Shown: positions 1-9,483, counted from the first letter of the stretch. The stretch is DNA of 64,000 bases from Comamonas thiooxydans (GCF_000964545.1 NZ_BBVD01000013.1:62001-126000), one strand, 5' to 3'. Notes: a model not told the origin generated them from the sequence alone. Translations and numbers: made by a program.

Positions 1-161
1 GGCGCCCTATTTCTGCGAAGGAGGCCAGGGAGGATGGCTGCTCGCAAGCAGGGCGGGTCTGACGGATTGGGGCCGTTTTTGGATGAGGAGGGGATGAAAA
101 ACGAGCGCAGGCCTCAAGAGCCGGGCTTGCTTCGAGGCCTGGTGGGGAGGATCGGCAGCGC
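1..161. other. Left-edge stretch without a supported gene
   Basis: This lies downstream of the leftward amidohydrolase gene. The reading frames here have no recognisable domain and no convincing ribosome binding site. I see no clear hairpin terminator. Confidence 0.5.
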
Positions 162-1877
162 TCAGCTGGCCCTGTGCTCGCTGCGCTTGAGCAAGCGGCC
201 CGGCAATGCATCGGTGGCCATGCTGTCGCGGTAGGTGATCTGGCCGGACTTGATGGTGTAGCGATAGCCCTGCGCGCCTTGCAGGAAGCGCTTGCCGCCG
301 GCGGGCAGGTCGCGAGCTATGTGCGGCGGCAGAATTTTGAGTGCCTGCAGATCGATGAGGTTGAGATCTGCCAGTTTGCCGACCTGCAGGACTCCTCGGT
401 CGGCAAAGCCGTAGAGCGAAGCCGGCCGCTGCGTCAGCATATGGACGGCCTGCTCGATGCTGAACAGGCCGCGCTCGCGCACCCATTCGGTGAGCAGAAA
501 GGTCGTGGCGCTGCCGTCGCAGATGGTGCCCACATGGGCACCGCCATCGCCCAAGGCGGGTACGGTGTGGGGATGGCCGAGCAGCTCGTGCAGGGCGCTG
601 CAGTCATGGTCCAGATAGTTGGCCATGGGCAGATAGACCAGTGCCTGACCTTCATTGCCCAGCATGAAGTCATACATCCAATCCAGCGGTGGCTGGCCGG
701 CTGCGTCGGCCAGAGCCTGAACCGAATCGCCTTCTTGCGGCAGATAGTTGGGCTCTTGGCCGCTCCAGGGGTACATGCCCGCAAAGTTCTGGCCGAAGTA
801 CTCCATGAACAGGTGGGGATTGCGGTCCTTCTCGCCGAGGATGGCGCTGCGCGTGCCTGGTCGGGACAGCTCTTTGATGCGTTCTGCCGGACTGAGCTGT
901 GCCAGCGCTTCATAGCTGGGCTTGCAGGAAAAGGGGTTCAGGCTGCATTCAAACCCCATGAGTACGCCCACAGGGCGGTTGAGCACCTGGCCCATGATGC
1001 GCAGCCCGCCGGCATTGGCTGTTTCAATATGCCGTAGCAGCTCTCGGTGCAGCTGCGGGCGGTGCGGATACTGAAGCACGGTGAGAGTGCCGGCGCAGCC
1101 CGTGCCCTGACTGACGCGTGTGAGGATGCTGAATTCGTCCTCGATGTGCTCGAAGTCCGAGATCATCTGGAAGACGCTGTTCGGATAGCTCTTGAGCGAG
1201 AGTCCCAGCTCCAGCAACTCCTCGCTCACGGCCTGGTACATGGGGGTGAAGTCCCCCGACTTGGAACGATGGGCCATGGTGCGCGAGGTTGACAGACCAA
1301 CGGCTCCGGCTGCCAGGGCTTGCTTGATCAGCTCCCGCATGTTGCCGATGTCCTCGGCATTGGCCTGCTCGCGCCGTATGGCGCGCTCGCCCATGGCATA
1401 GACGCGCAGCGGACCGTGAGGCAGCAGGGCTGCAATATCGATGTCGTAGTGCCGCCCTGCCAAGGCTTGCAGATACTCAGGAAAGCTCTCCCAGTTCCAG
1501 GGCAGGCCTTCATGCAGCGCGGTGTCGGGGATGTCTTCCACGCCCTCCATGAGCGCAATCAGCGTGTCGCGGTCCTCGGGGCGGCAGGGGGCAAATCCCA
1601 CGCCGCAGTTGCCAATCACTGCGGTGGTCACGCCCTGCTGGGAGCTTGGCCAAAGCCTTTCATCCCAGGTCGCCTGACCGTCAAAGTGGGTATGCACATC
1701 CACAAAGCCCGGCGTCACCAGCAATCCGTCGGCATCGATTTGCTGCGCGGCGGCTCCCAGGTCTTGGCCGATGGCGGCGATGCGCCCGTTGCGCACGCCA
1801 AGGTCTGCGCGGTAAGCAGGGGCGCCGGTGCCGTCCACGATGCGGCCGTTGCGGATCAGCAAGTCGAATTGCTGCAT
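162..1877 (-). CDS. N-acyl-D-amino-acid deacylase-type amidohydrolase
   Basis: This 571-residue cytoplasmic amidohydrolase belongs to the D-aminoacylase/dihydroorotase-like family, which removes acyl groups from N-acyl-D-amino acids. The N-terminus has the family beta-sandwich opening ([16 protein letters not shown]). The metal-binding strand [13 protein letters not shown] follows, with His62 and His64. The stretch [16 protein letters not shown] and a later GDGGAHVG are also family-typical. Length is normal for the family. The ATG at 1877 follows a GGAG-like site. It is transcribed away from the permease at 2166, and a perfect operator-like palindrome (1972-1989) lies between them. Because it sits in a steroid locus, its amide substrate could be a conjugated bile acid; that is inference only. 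Confidence 0.8.
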   Translation of the reverse strand: MQQFDLLIRNGRIVDGTGAPAYRADLGVRNGRIAAIGQDLGAAAQQIDADGLLVTPGFVDVHTHFDGQATWDERLWPSSQQGVTTAVIGNCGVGFAPCRPEDRDTLIALMEGVEDIPDTALHEGLPWNWESFPEYLQALAGRHYDIDIAALLPHGPLRVYAMGERAIRREQANAEDIGNMRELIKQALAAGAVGLSTSRTMAHRSKSGDFTPMYQAVSEELLELGLSLKSYPNSVFQMISDFEHIEDEFSILTRVSQGTGCAGTLTVLQYPHRPQLHRELLRHIETANAGGLRIMGQVLNRPVGVLMGFECSLNPFSCKPSYEALAQLSPAERIKELSRPGTRSAILGEKDRNPHLFMEYFGQNFAGMYPWSGQEPNYLPQEGDSVQALADAAGQPPLDWMYDFMLGNEGQALVYLPMANYLDHDCSALHELLGHPHTVPALGDGGAHVGTICDGSATTFLLTEWVRERGLFSIEQAVHMLTQRPASLYGFADRGVLQVGKLADLNLIDLQALKILPPHIARDLPAGGKRFLQGAQGYRYTIKSGQITYRDSMATDALPGRLLKRSEHRAS

Positions 1878-1971
1878 GTGTCAGTCTCCTTGAGGTTCTG
1901 GCATGCGGTCGAGCCCGCAGCCGCATTCCATTAAGAGGCAATCCGCACCCAAGGCCAATCCGGGTTAGGGA

Positions 1972-1989
1972 ATCGTCCGTTGGGACGAT
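1972..1989. promoter_or_regulatory. Perfect operator-like inverted repeat (site 1)
   Basis: ATCGTCC, four bases GTTG, then GGACGAT: a perfect 7-bp dyad. It lies between the divergent amidohydrolase (start 1877) and permease (start 2166) genes. The same half-sites with the same 4-base spacer recur at other catabolic promoters in the window, so it is probably a binding site for a shared regulator. Confidence 0.7.
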
Positions 1990-2165
1990 GTGAGGGCGGC
2001 TGCTCATGACCACGATGCTCAAGGCGGCGCCATCGGACTGGACATGGATGCGGCCGCGATGCGAGACGTGCGCGAAGACCTGCTCTCGCGCTCCTTGCGT
2101 CCGAGGGCAGACAGCGCTGCTGAGGCGTGAGCAGCGGTGGGAACAGCGGCGAGAGCCATGACGTG

Positions 2166-3482
2166 ATGCAAAAAACCAAGAAAACAATGACAAACAAAAA
2201 TCATCAAAGCTCATCAAGAGTGTATGTGCTGGCGCTGCTGACGGCCTTGTCTGCCCTGACCTTCATGGACCGGCAGATCCTGGCTGTGCTGCTGCAGCCC
2301 ATCAAGCAGGAGTTCGGCTTCTCGGACTTGCAGATCGGCCTGATCACCGGACTCGGTTTTGCGCTGACGTTCGCAGTGCTGGGCATTCCTCTGGGACGAC
2401 TGGCAGACAGAAAAGAGCGCCGCAGCCTGATTGCCTGGTGCCGTGGCGTTGGTGGCAGCGTGGCGGCGCTGGGCGCGCTGGCCACTGGCTCGGGTGGACT
2501 GACTGCATCGCGCGCCGGTGCCGCATTGGGGGATGCCGGTGGCGGCGCTGCGTCCATGTCCATACTGGCCGATCTGTACAAGCCCCATGAGCGCTCGCGT
2601 GCCATGAGTGTTTTTGGTGTCGGCAATGCGATGGGCGCCTTGCTGGCTTTGCTTCTGGGGCCGTTGTTTGCCGAGTGGTGGGGGTGGCGTGTGACCATGG
2701 TCATCATCGGTGTGGCCATCATGGTCTTGTCCCTGGTGCTGCGCCTGAGCATCAGCGAACCCGTTCGGGCCATCGCGCAGGTGATCTCCGAGCCGCAGGA
2801 CGGCCGGCAGCAGGCCAAATCTGCCGTCGCCTTGATATGGAGAGAGCCCGTGACCCGATTTCTAATCGTGGGCGCTGCTTGTGTCCTGATCGCGGGAATC
2901 TCGATCGGCGCCTGGAATGTGGCTTTGCTTGCGCGGCGTTTCGATCTCAGTCTCAAACAGGCGGGGACGATTTCTGCAGGGGCCGCTGTGCTCTCGGTCT
3001 CGGGCAGCCTCTTTTCTGGCTGGTTGACGGACCGGCTGGCGCGCAGCGATGTGCGCTGGCAGATTCGCATCCCCGTGATCGGCACCAGCCTGGCCATGGT
3101 GCTGGGTTTCGGCTATCTGCTGGTGGGCTCGGACATGTTCATGCTGTCCATGGCCTGCATGTTGATTTATTCGTTCTTCACATCCTGGTGGGCTCCGGCC
3201 ACCTACGCTGCCTTGAGCCTGGTCGTGCCGACCGAGCGGCGAGCCACGGCCAGCGCCATGGTGCTGATGGCCGGAGCCCTGCTGGGCAACGGAGTGGGGC
3301 CTATTGTGGCCGGCTGGCTCAGTGATGTGCTCAACACCGTTGCGCCCGGCGAAGGCCTGCGCTATGCCATGGCGATCATGATGTGCACGCTGCTGCCCGC
3401 GGTATGGGCGTTTTACCGTGCTCTGCAGCATTACCCCGGCGCCTATCGCAAGGCCCACGCGCCCGTGGTCGCTGCCGCATGA
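2166..3482 (+). CDS. Major facilitator superfamily permease
   Basis: This is an inner-membrane transporter of about 438 residues with the usual 12 hydrophobic segments. The first segment carries MDRQILAVLLQPIKQEF. The loop between helices 2 and 3 has the MFS signature GIPLGRLADRKERR, and GWLTDRLARSD is the matching half-two loop. It resembles anion/organic acid symporter-type MFS proteins near aromatic and steroid catabolic genes. The substrate is unknown; a steroid or bile acid is plausible. I chose ATG 2166; ATG 2187 is possible. The operator-like palindrome at 1972-1989 is upstream. Its stop overlaps the next start (ATGA), so the two are probably co-translated. A second related permease is at 6508-7851. 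Confidence 0.82.
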   Translation: MQKTKKTMTNKNHQSSSRVYVLALLTALSALTFMDRQILAVLLQPIKQEFGFSDLQIGLITGLGFALTFAVLGIPLGRLADRKERRSLIAWCRGVGGSVAALGALATGSGGLTASRAGAALGDAGGGAASMSILADLYKPHERSRAMSVFGVGNAMGALLALLLGPLFAEWWGWRVTMVIIGVAIMVLSLVLRLSISEPVRAIAQVISEPQDGRQQAKSAVALIWREPVTRFLIVGAACVLIAGISIGAWNVALLARRFDLSLKQAGTISAGAAVLSVSGSLFSGWLTDRLARSDVRWQIRIPVIGTSLAMVLGFGYLLVGSDMFMLSMACMLIYSFFTSWWAPATYAALSLVVPTERRATASAMVLMAGALLGNGVGPIVAGWLSDVLNTVAPGEGLRYAMAIMMCTLLPAVWAFYRALQHYPGAYRKAHAPVVAAA

Positions 3483-4204
3483 AGGCGGAAAAAGTGACCG
3501 AGAAGGATTCTTGCGTCGTCTGGAAGATGATCTATCTGGCGCGGCGCAACCCGGCGCTGCGCCCAGAGGAGTTCGCGCAGGCATGGCGCGAGCATTCCGC
3601 GCTGGGCCGCCAGTGTCGCAACGTGGGCCAGCGCGTCAAGGCCGTGGCCCAGTGCTCACGACATCTGCAGGCAGATGCCGCAGAGCTGAACAAGGACTAT
3701 GACGGCGTCAACCTCATGGTGCTGGCCGAGCGCGAAGCAGGCTCTGCGATCTGGAGCGACCCCGAAACCCTGGCCGTCATGCGCCCCGACGAGCCGCGCG
3801 TGTTTGCCGACTATGTTCGCAATTTCTCGCTGCTATGCCGTCAGCAGGTGTTGCGTGGCAACCTGTGCACAGATGTCTTGCCGCAGCATAAACAAGTCAT
3901 GTTGATCGGCTTTTTGCAGCGCAGCGACGTCTGGCGGGGTGCTGCGGCCTTGCCGGAGATTTGTCCACCGCAGTGGCAAAGCCTTGCTCTGGACCTGGCC
4001 AGCCGCATTGTCTGCAACACCATCGATGAGCAGCCTCCTTCCGGCTACGGCTACCGCCATGTGGTCGAGTGGTGGTTTGACACGGTGGAGCAGGCGCAGG
4101 CGGCAGTGGCTTCACTCGATGTCTCGGCCCGTGCGCAGGACGGCGAGTTCGGCTGGGGCGAGCATGTCTTCATGCTGACGGAGGTGACACATGCCAGACC
4201 TTGA
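3479..4204 (+). CDS. EthD-like dimeric alpha-beta barrel protein
   Basis: This 241-residue protein begins with an EthD-type segment (VWKMIYLARRNPALRPEEFAQAWREHS, about residues 13-40), typical of ferredoxin-like dimeric barrels found beside catabolic genes. A second half (about 140-235), containing YGYRHVVEWWFDTVEQAQAA, looks like a repeat of the same fold. Members are often accessory proteins or small decarboxylases/oxygenases, and no catalytic residues can be assigned. The ATG at 3479 overlaps the permease stop by four bases, so it belongs to that transcription unit. Confidence 0.6.
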   Translation: MKAEKVTEKDSCVVWKMIYLARRNPALRPEEFAQAWREHSALGRQCRNVGQRVKAVAQCSRHLQADAAELNKDYDGVNLMVLAEREAGSAIWSDPETLAVMRPDEPRVFADYVRNFSLLCRQQVLRGNLCTDVLPQHKQVMLIGFLQRSDVWRGAAALPEICPPQWQSLALDLASRIVCNTIDEQPPSGYGYRHVVEWWFDTVEQAQAAVASLDVSARAQDGEFGWGEHVFMLTEVTHARP

Positions 4205-4218
4205 GGGATTGAAAAGAT

Positions 4219-4300
4219 AGTAGCTGCTTGCGCTTTATGAATAAGGATTTCAATATGTTTTGTATTGAATTTCCATGGAGATAAAGCGCTGGAAGCTATG
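4219..4300. repeat. Palindromic intergenic repeat, copy A
   Basis: TAGCTGCTTGCGCTTTAT at the left and ATAAAGCGCTGGAAGCTA at the right are near-perfect inverted ends around an AT-rich centre. A diverged relative lies at about 24236-24345, and a fragment (AAAGCGATGGCAGCTATCA) at about 52048-52066. It looks like a dispersed non-coding repeat rather than an insertion sequence. Confidence 0.55.
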
Positions 4301-4332
4301 GTTTTAAAGGGCAGACCTTCACCCCGACAAAA

Positions 4333-4360
4333 AAAGGCCCATGCAAGCGCATGGGCCTTT
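4333..4360 (-). terminator. Rho-independent terminator of kshA
   Basis: A perfect 12-bp stem (AAAGGCCCATGC, loop AAGC, GCATGGGCCTTT) is followed on the minus strand by a run of seven T. It lies 20 bases past the kshA stop. Confidence 0.85.
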
Positions 4361-4380
4361 GGCCTTGGAGATTCTCGGGA

Positions 4381-5490
4381 TCAGGCCGTCGCTTCCTCGG
4401 CTTCCTGGGTATAGGCCACCATTCCGCGAGGAATGTACCTGCCTTCGCACTGGTCCAGATACTCGGCCGCCTTGGCGCGGGGGTTGTAGAACTGCTTGTA
4501 CCAGATGCGGGCCTTGAGGAAGGCGCCGTCACTGGGGATGAACAGCGGGTTCAGGCAGGGCGCCTTCTGAGACCAGACTTCGAAGTCCTGGGCAAAGGCC
4601 AGGCGGCTGGCCTCCTGGTACTGTTTGGCCGCGATTTCGTCCGCCTTGGTGGGCAGGCCGCCGTGTGCAGTCTTGACCAGCAGGTTGTGCCAGACCTTGA
4701 TCCTGCCGTCCTCGATGGGGGTGTGCATGATCATCATGAAGGAGTTGAACATGCCGCTGACCTTGGAGACCAGGATGGAGGGGCCGTGGTACCAGGTGTC
4801 GGTGTGCAGATCGGCGCTGGCGCCGCCTTCGCCCACCAGGGTGCGGTGACCGCCGCACTGGCGCTGGATGGCGTTGTGGCCCTTGAACTCGTTCTCGAAG
4901 CGTGCCACGGTGGAGCCGTGGATGGGGCTCAGATGACCATAGTCGGCAATATTGTCCACGACCTCCATGGGGTGCTGGTTCAGCTCGCCCAGGTAGTCCC
5001 ACTGGCCGTTGACATAGGTCTCGTCATGCCAGTCGCCAAAAGTGGGCAGATCGTAGTCGGGCTCGCCGCCTTCGGGATCGAACCAGACCCAGATGGCTCC
5101 GTACTGCTCGACAACCTTCCAGCTCTTGACCGCAGCCGCTGCCGGAATGGCTCCGTCGTGATAGGGGATGTGGTTGCACTTGCCGTCCGCGCCGAAGCGC
5201 CAGCCGTGATAGGGGCAGCGGATGCCGTCGCCTTCCACATTGCTGCCGCCGCCGTCGATCACCACATAGCTGGTGGCATTGGGCGCTGCCAGATGGGTCT
5301 TCATATGGGGGCAGTAAGCGTCCAGCAGCACGACCTTGCCGCTTTCGCGGCCACGGTACAGCGCGAAATCCTGGCCGAAGAAGCGCACGGCCACGGGCTT
5401 GTGGGTGTCGAGCGCCTTGGCCTCGGAAATCATGAACCAGCCACGTGGGTAGGTGAATTCACCGAGGCGGTAGTCCTTCGTGGTTGCCAT
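4381..5490 (-). CDS. kshA: 3-ketosteroid 9-alpha-hydroxylase, Rieske oxygenase component
   Basis: This 369-residue Rieske non-heme iron oxygenase fits KshA, which hydroxylates C9 of 3-keto-1,4-diene steroids so that ring B opens spontaneously. The Rieske cluster ligands are Cys60-Pro-His62 and Cys92-Pro-Tyr-His95. The mononuclear iron site shows as Asn180, Asp183, His186 and His191 in the order NIADYGHLSPIH. Length is normal for KshA. I chose the ATG at 5490 because a GGAGACCTCTGC ribosome binding site precedes it; the longer frame upstream lacks one. No KshB-type reductase is seen in the window, so electrons must come from a gene elsewhere. It lies within the steroid locus and has its own terminator. 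Confidence 0.8.
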   Translation of the reverse strand: MATTKDYRLGEFTYPRGWFMISEAKALDTHKPVAVRFFGQDFALYRGRESGKVVLLDAYCPHMKTHLAAPNATSYVVIDGGGSNVEGDGIRCPYHGWRFGADGKCNHIPYHDGAIPAAAAVKSWKVVEQYGAIWVWFDPEGGEPDYDLPTFGDWHDETYVNGQWDYLGELNQHPMEVVDNIADYGHLSPIHGSTVARFENEFKGHNAIQRQCGGHRTLVGEGGASADLHTDTWYHGPSILVSKVSGMFNSFMMIMHTPIEDGRIKVWHNLLVKTAHGGLPTKADEIAAKQYQEASRLAFAQDFEVWSQKAPCLNPLFIPSDGAFLKARIWYKQFYNPRAKAAEYLDQCEGRYIPRGMVAYTQEAEEATA

Positions 5491-5552
5491 TGCAGAGGTC
5501 TCCGTATTTAGTTTTGGACGGATGAATCTTCTGGCAAGCGGCGTCGCCGCGC

Positions 5553-5570
5553 ATACTCTGTTTGGACGAG
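5553..5570. promoter_or_regulatory. Imperfect operator-like dyad (site 2)
   Basis: ATACTCT, spacer GTTT, GGACGAG. It matches the window's ATCGTCC-N4-GGACGAT motif in 10 of 14 half-site positions with the same spacing. It lies about 60 bases upstream of the kshA start. A further GGACGGA half-site is at 5516-5522. Confidence 0.45.
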
Positions 5571-5648
5571 TGAAGGCGCGGCTTTGATCTGGCGCAAACC
5601 GCACAGGGTTTGCCCTTGGTCGGGTGTTTGCGCACGCTTACCTGCGGC

Positions 5649-6485
5649 TCACATGGTCGCAGCCACGCGCTCTTTGTGAAGTGGTTGCAGGTCAATCATG
5701 GTGTAACTCTTGGCCAGTGGCAGAGCGTCTTTCTCAGTGCCCAGCCAGAACAGTGCCGCCGCAATTTCTTCGGGGGTGGAGGCACCATAGCGCTGAGCCA
5801 GCAGGCCATCGTCGCCCAGCGTGGCCTTGACGGCCTCGGTGCTCACCACCCCGGGGTTGACGCTGAAGGCGCGCACATTTTGCTGCTTGTATTCGGTGTT
5901 GATGCAGCCGGCCAGGCGCGCGATGGCGGCCTTGGAGGCTCCATAGGCAAAGCCCCAGCCGCCCTGGTCGGCGGGCACGGGCGGGTTGTACTGGCCCGCA
6001 GCCGAGCACACATTGATGATGCGGCCGCCGCCTTGTGCCGCCATGGCCAGCAGCAGGCGCTGAGCCAGATGGAAAGGGGCGATGACATTGCCCAGCATGG
6101 AGCGCTGCAGCGACTCGGCCGTTATCTCGGGGATCAGATGGTTGATCTCGCGGTTTTGGTAGACGGCGTTGTTGATCAGCAGATCGACACGGCCAAAGCG
6201 TTTCAGCACGGCGTCGGCGGCCTTGTCCAGGCTGCTCAGGTCCATCAGGTCCATGACATGCGGAAACACCTCGCCCCCAGCGGCCTCAATGGCCTTGGCT
6301 GTGGACTCCAGACTGCCGGACAGAAGCTGGCCGTTGGGCAGGCGCAGCTGGTTTTCCATCTGCGCACCTTCGGTCAGCGTGCGGGCGGTGATGGCCACGC
6401 GCCATCCCTTGGTGGCAAAGAAGACGGCGGTTGCAGCGCCAATGCCGCGGCTGGCACCGGTGATGAGAACTACGGGGCGGCTCAT
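5649..6485 (-). CDS. Short-chain dehydrogenase/reductase
   Basis: This 278-residue classical SDR would oxidise or reduce a hydroxyl/keto group with NAD(P). The N-terminal nucleotide-binding motif TGASRGIG is at about residues 9-16. LLINNAV is in the middle, and the YGASK active-site motif follows an unusual GGWG insert. The ATG at 6485 has GGAGACTCTC just before it. It lies 23 bases downstream of the permease gene at 6508-7851, probably in one leftward unit, and kshA follows on the same strand. In this context a steroid hydroxyl is the likely substrate. TA441 is known to use SDRs (SteA, SteB) for 12-hydroxyl epimerisation, but I cannot assign this gene to either. Confidence 0.72.
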   Translation of the reverse strand: MSRPVVLITGASRGIGAATAVFFATKGWRVAITARTLTEGAQMENQLRLPNGQLLSGSLESTAKAIEAAGGEVFPHVMDLMDLSSLDKAADAVLKRFGRVDLLINNAVYQNREINHLIPEITAESLQRSMLGNVIAPFHLAQRLLLAMAAQGGGRIINVCSAAGQYNPPVPADQGGWGFAYGASKAAIARLAGCINTEYKQQNVRAFSVNPGVVSTEAVKATLGDDGLLAQRYGASTPEEIAAALFWLGTEKDALPLAKSYTMIDLQPLHKERVAATM

Positions 6486-6507
6486 GAGAGTCTCCAATTT
6501 TTGATGA

Positions 6508-7851
6508 TCAGGCGGCATTCATCTGCAACTGCTGCAGGCGCTGCTTATAGGGGCGGATGGCCAACGCGAAGAAAAGCGAAGTGATGACTAGCAGCGAGGT
6601 CACGCCCATCAGCGCCCAGCGCAGGCCTTCGGAGCCATGGGTCCGGGCAAAGTAGTCCGACAGAATGCCGGTTACCAGCGGACCCAGGCCCACGCCCAGC
6701 AAGGTCATGAAAAGATTGAGAAGTGCCGAGGCGACGCTGCGTTCGGCTGCAGTCACCATCTGGCTGACGGCGCTGTATGAGAGCGTGGCAAACCAGCTCG
6801 CAAAAAAGCCGAACAGCAGGGCGAATGCCATGGCATAGGGGACCTTGATGCCGGCAACCGTCCAGAAGTCGGATACAGGCCAGAAAAACACGGCGACGCC
6901 TGCAGGCACGGCGCAGAAGGTGCCCATGGCGGCCAGACGCAGCTGCCAGCGCGAGTCGCGCTGGGTCAATCTGTCGCTGAGCCAGCCGCAGAACATGGCG
7001 CCGAACACGGCCCCCAGGCCGCTGGCCAGGCCGAACACCAGGCCGGCGTGAGAGATGCTCATGCCGTGAATGCGCATGAAAAAGCTCGGCGCCCAGACAC
7101 CGTAGCCATAACCTGCAATACCGGCCACGCCGCAGGCGATGCAGATATAACGCAGCGGCGCCATGCCCAGCAGGCGCCTTATCTGGCGAAACATGGATTC
7201 GCGCGGAGCACTGTCTTGCGCTGCTGGCTTGATGCTTTCATAGGCGCCACGTGCCGGCTCCTTGACAAAGAAATACACCAGCAGCGCAAGAATGACGCCC
7301 GGAATGCCGAAGGCGAGAAACACGGAGCGCCAGCCGTAATGCTGGGCCACCATGCCGCCTATGACCAGTCCCAGCAGCGTTCCCAGGTTGGGGCCCATCA
7401 TGAACAGACTGATGGCAAACGAACGCATCTTGGGAGGATACAGATCCGAGACTATGGACACCGAGGGCGCCATGCCGCCGGCTTCGCCCACGGCCACGCT
7501 CATGCGGGCCAGCAGCATGTGCCAGTACTGGGTGGCCATGCCGCAGGCAGCGGTGGCAAGGCTCCAGATCCCGCAGCACAGAGCCACGATGTTGCGGCGG
7601 TTGCGTGTGTCGGCCAGACGCCCCACAGGCACACCCAGCATGGCATAGATTAGACCGAAGGCCAGCCCCGTGAGCAAACCCATCTCGGTATCGGAGGCTC
7701 CGAATTCCTGTTTGACGGGCTCCAGCAAAATAGACAGAACCTGTCGGTCAATGAAGGAGAAAATATAGACCAGCGCCAGCAGGGCGAGGCTGAGATGAGT
7801 GCGCCAGCTGACGGCGGGAGGCGGAGTTTGAGGGGTGTGCATGCGCTGCAT
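6508..7851 (-). CDS. Major facilitator superfamily permease
   Basis: This 447-residue inner-membrane MFS transporter resembles the one at 2166-3482. Both carry a DRQ-LS/AVLLEPVKQEF first helix, and this one has GVPVGRLADTRNRR in the 2-3 loop and GWLSDRLTQRDSRW in the second half. Twelve hydrophobic segments are apparent. The start could be ATG 7851 or ATG 7842; neither has a strong ribosome binding site. An operator-like palindrome (7877-7894) lies just upstream, shared with the divergent aldehyde dehydrogenase. Two related permeases in one catabolic locus suggest different steroid or acid substrates, for example different side-chain lengths. Confidence 0.82.
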   Translation of the reverse strand: MQRMHTPQTPPPAVSWRTHLSLALLALVYIFSFIDRQVLSILLEPVKQEFGASDTEMGLLTGLAFGLIYAMLGVPVGRLADTRNRRNIVALCCGIWSLATAACGMATQYWHMLLARMSVAVGEAGGMAPSVSIVSDLYPPKMRSFAISLFMMGPNLGTLLGLVIGGMVAQHYGWRSVFLAFGIPGVILALLVYFFVKEPARGAYESIKPAAQDSAPRESMFRQIRRLLGMAPLRYICIACGVAGIAGYGYGVWAPSFFMRIHGMSISHAGLVFGLASGLGAVFGAMFCGWLSDRLTQRDSRWQLRLAAMGTFCAVPAGVAVFFWPVSDFWTVAGIKVPYAMAFALLFGFFASWFATLSYSAVSQMVTAAERSVASALLNLFMTLLGVGLGPLVTGILSDYFARTHGSEGLRWALMGVTSLLVITSLFFALAIRPYKQRLQQLQMNAA

Positions 7852-7876
7852 CGTGCGAGGGGCTTAGGGTTATGCC

Positions 7877-7894
7877 ATCGTCTTTTTGGACGAC
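7877..7894. promoter_or_regulatory. Operator-like inverted repeat (site 3)
   Basis: ATCGTCT, spacer TTTT, GGACGAC: 12 of 14 half-site matches to ATCGTCC-N4-GGACGAT. It lies in the divergent region between the permease (start 7851) and the aldehyde dehydrogenase (start 7967). Confidence 0.65.
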
Positions 7895-7966
7895 GACCGC
7901 GAAATCCGGAGGTCTGAGCATGTGCCTTCCGTTCATGGCTTTCAAGAGAAATATCGAGGAGACAAA

Positions 7967-9391
7967 ATGACCCAGACGAATTCGTCCATCGGCATTCGCC
8001 AGTTGCTGGACATGCAAAAACAGGCCTTTATCGAAGAGGCTGCGGTCAGCGCCGATGTGCGCATGCAGCGCATTCAGCAAGTCATCGATATGCTGGTGGA
8101 GCACAAGGAGGAACTTTGCCAGGCCATGGGCGAAGACTTTGGTGGCCGCCCCGCCGTGTTCTCGCTGGCCAATGACATTCTTGGCTCGCTCTCCTCGCTC
8201 AAGCATGCACGCGATCACCTCAGGGACTGGCTGGGTGACTCCGAACGTCCCAGCGTCAAACCCTTTGACATGTTTGGCGCCACGGCCTGGGTCAAGTACC
8301 AGCCCAAGGGCGTGATCGGCATCATCGGCACCTGGAATGCACCTCTGTTCACCTTGCTGTCGCCGCTGGCCTGCGCGTTCGCGGCTGGCAACCGGGCCGT
8401 GCTCAAGCCCTCCGAAATTGCGCCGCGTACGGCCCAGGTGCTGGCCGAGGCCGTGGCCAGGCGCTTTGATCCCCAGGTGCTGGCCGTGGTGCAGGGAGGC
8501 CCCGAAGTGGCTGCGGCGTTTGCCGAGCAGCCCTGGAACCATATGGTCTTCACGGGCTCCACCAGCGTGGGCAAGCTCATCATGGCTGCTGCCGCCAGGA
8601 ACCTGGTGCCCGTGACGCTGGAGCTGGGTGGCAAGTCTCCCGTGCTGGTGGGCGATTCCGCCGACATCGCCAATGCGGCCGAGCGCATCGCCGTAGGCAA
8701 GTCGCTCAACTCCGGCCAGCTTTGCGTGTCACCCGACGTGGTCTGGGTCCATGAATCCCGCCTGCAGGCGCTGGCCGATGGCATTGCTTCGCAATACCAG
8801 GCGCTGTATCCCTCGGTGACAGGCAACGCAGACATGACGCCCGTGATCAACGAGCGCCACCACGCACGCGTGAAAGCCTATGTCGATGATGCCAAGGCGC
8901 GCGGTCTGACCGTGCTGGAAGTCGGTGCCGCGCAAGCCGGCGCAGACCGCCGCCTGCCGCTGGCGCTGGTTATCAACCCGCCAGCCGAAGCCGAAATCTC
9001 CCAGCACGAGATCTTTGGCCCGGCCGTGGTGCTGCGCAGCTTCCAGAACATCCGCGACGCCGTGGCCGCGATCAATGCCGGTGAGCGCCCGCTGGCTCTG
9101 TACTACTTCGGCAGCGACGAGACGGAGCAGAACTGGGTGCTGGACAACACGCTGTCCGGCGGTGTCTCCATCAATGATGTGGTCATGCATCCGGCGCTGG
9201 AGGATGCGCCGTTTGGCGGCGTGGGTGCTTCGGGCATGGGCCACTATCATGGCCGCGAGGGTTTTCTGGAGTTCAGCCATGCCCGCTCCGTCTACAAGGC
9301 CGGCAACCACGACCCGCGTCGCGAGTGGGGCATGCTGCCGCCCTATAACGAGCAGTTCGCGCAGATGCTGCAGGCAGCAGTCACCCCCTGA
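7967..9391 (+). CDS. Aldehyde dehydrogenase (coniferyl-aldehyde type; possible steroid aldehyde dehydrogenase)
   Basis: This 474-residue NAD(P)-dependent enzyme of the aldehyde dehydrogenase superfamily oxidises an aldehyde to an acid. The oxyanion Asn is N124 (GTWNAP). The general base is E219 in VTLELGGKSP, and the nucleophile is C253 in NSGQLCVSPD. The start at 7967 follows GAGGAGACAAA. Overall it looks like coniferyl aldehyde dehydrogenases. In cholate degraders such as Pseudomonas Chol1, aldolytic cleavage of the C5 side chain yields a steroid aldehyde oxidised by an aldehyde dehydrogenase (Sad). This gene is a candidate for that step, given its operator-like promoter and bile-acid-type neighbours. 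The final codon lies inside a dispersed repeat. Confidence 0.8.
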   Translation: MTQTNSSIGIRQLLDMQKQAFIEEAAVSADVRMQRIQQVIDMLVEHKEELCQAMGEDFGGRPAVFSLANDILGSLSSLKHARDHLRDWLGDSERPSVKPFDMFGATAWVKYQPKGVIGIIGTWNAPLFTLLSPLACAFAAGNRAVLKPSEIAPRTAQVLAEAVARRFDPQVLAVVQGGPEVAAAFAEQPWNHMVFTGSTSVGKLIMAAAARNLVPVTLELGGKSPVLVGDSADIANAAERIAVGKSLNSGQLCVSPDVVWVHESRLQALADGIASQYQALYPSVTGNADMTPVINERHHARVKAYVDDAKARGLTVLEVGAAQAGADRRLPLALVINPPAEAEISQHEIFGPAVVLRSFQNIRDAVAAINAGERPLALYYFGSDETEQNWVLDNTLSGGVSINDVVMHPALEDAPFGGVGASGMGHYHGREGFLEFSHARSVYKAGNHDPRREWGMLPPYNEQFAQMLQAAVTP

Positions 9392-9483
9392 GCCGTTGCG
9401 CGGCTTCCCCCTCTGTGCTTCGCGGAGGGGGACGACAGCCTCGCTGCGGGGCGGCGGGGCCGCTTTGGCCCTTGCTCGCTGTC
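9384..9483. repeat. GC-rich dispersed repeat, long copy
   Basis: It begins CCCCCTGAGCCGTTGCGCGGC and supplies the stop codon of the aldehyde dehydrogenase gene. It contains an internal hairpin (CCCCCTC...GAGGGGG), then GACAGCCTCGCTGCGGGGCG and CCTTGCTCGC. The outer blocks recur at 38043-38120 without the internal hairpin. It is palindrome-rich and non-coding, so REP-like. Confidence 0.6.
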
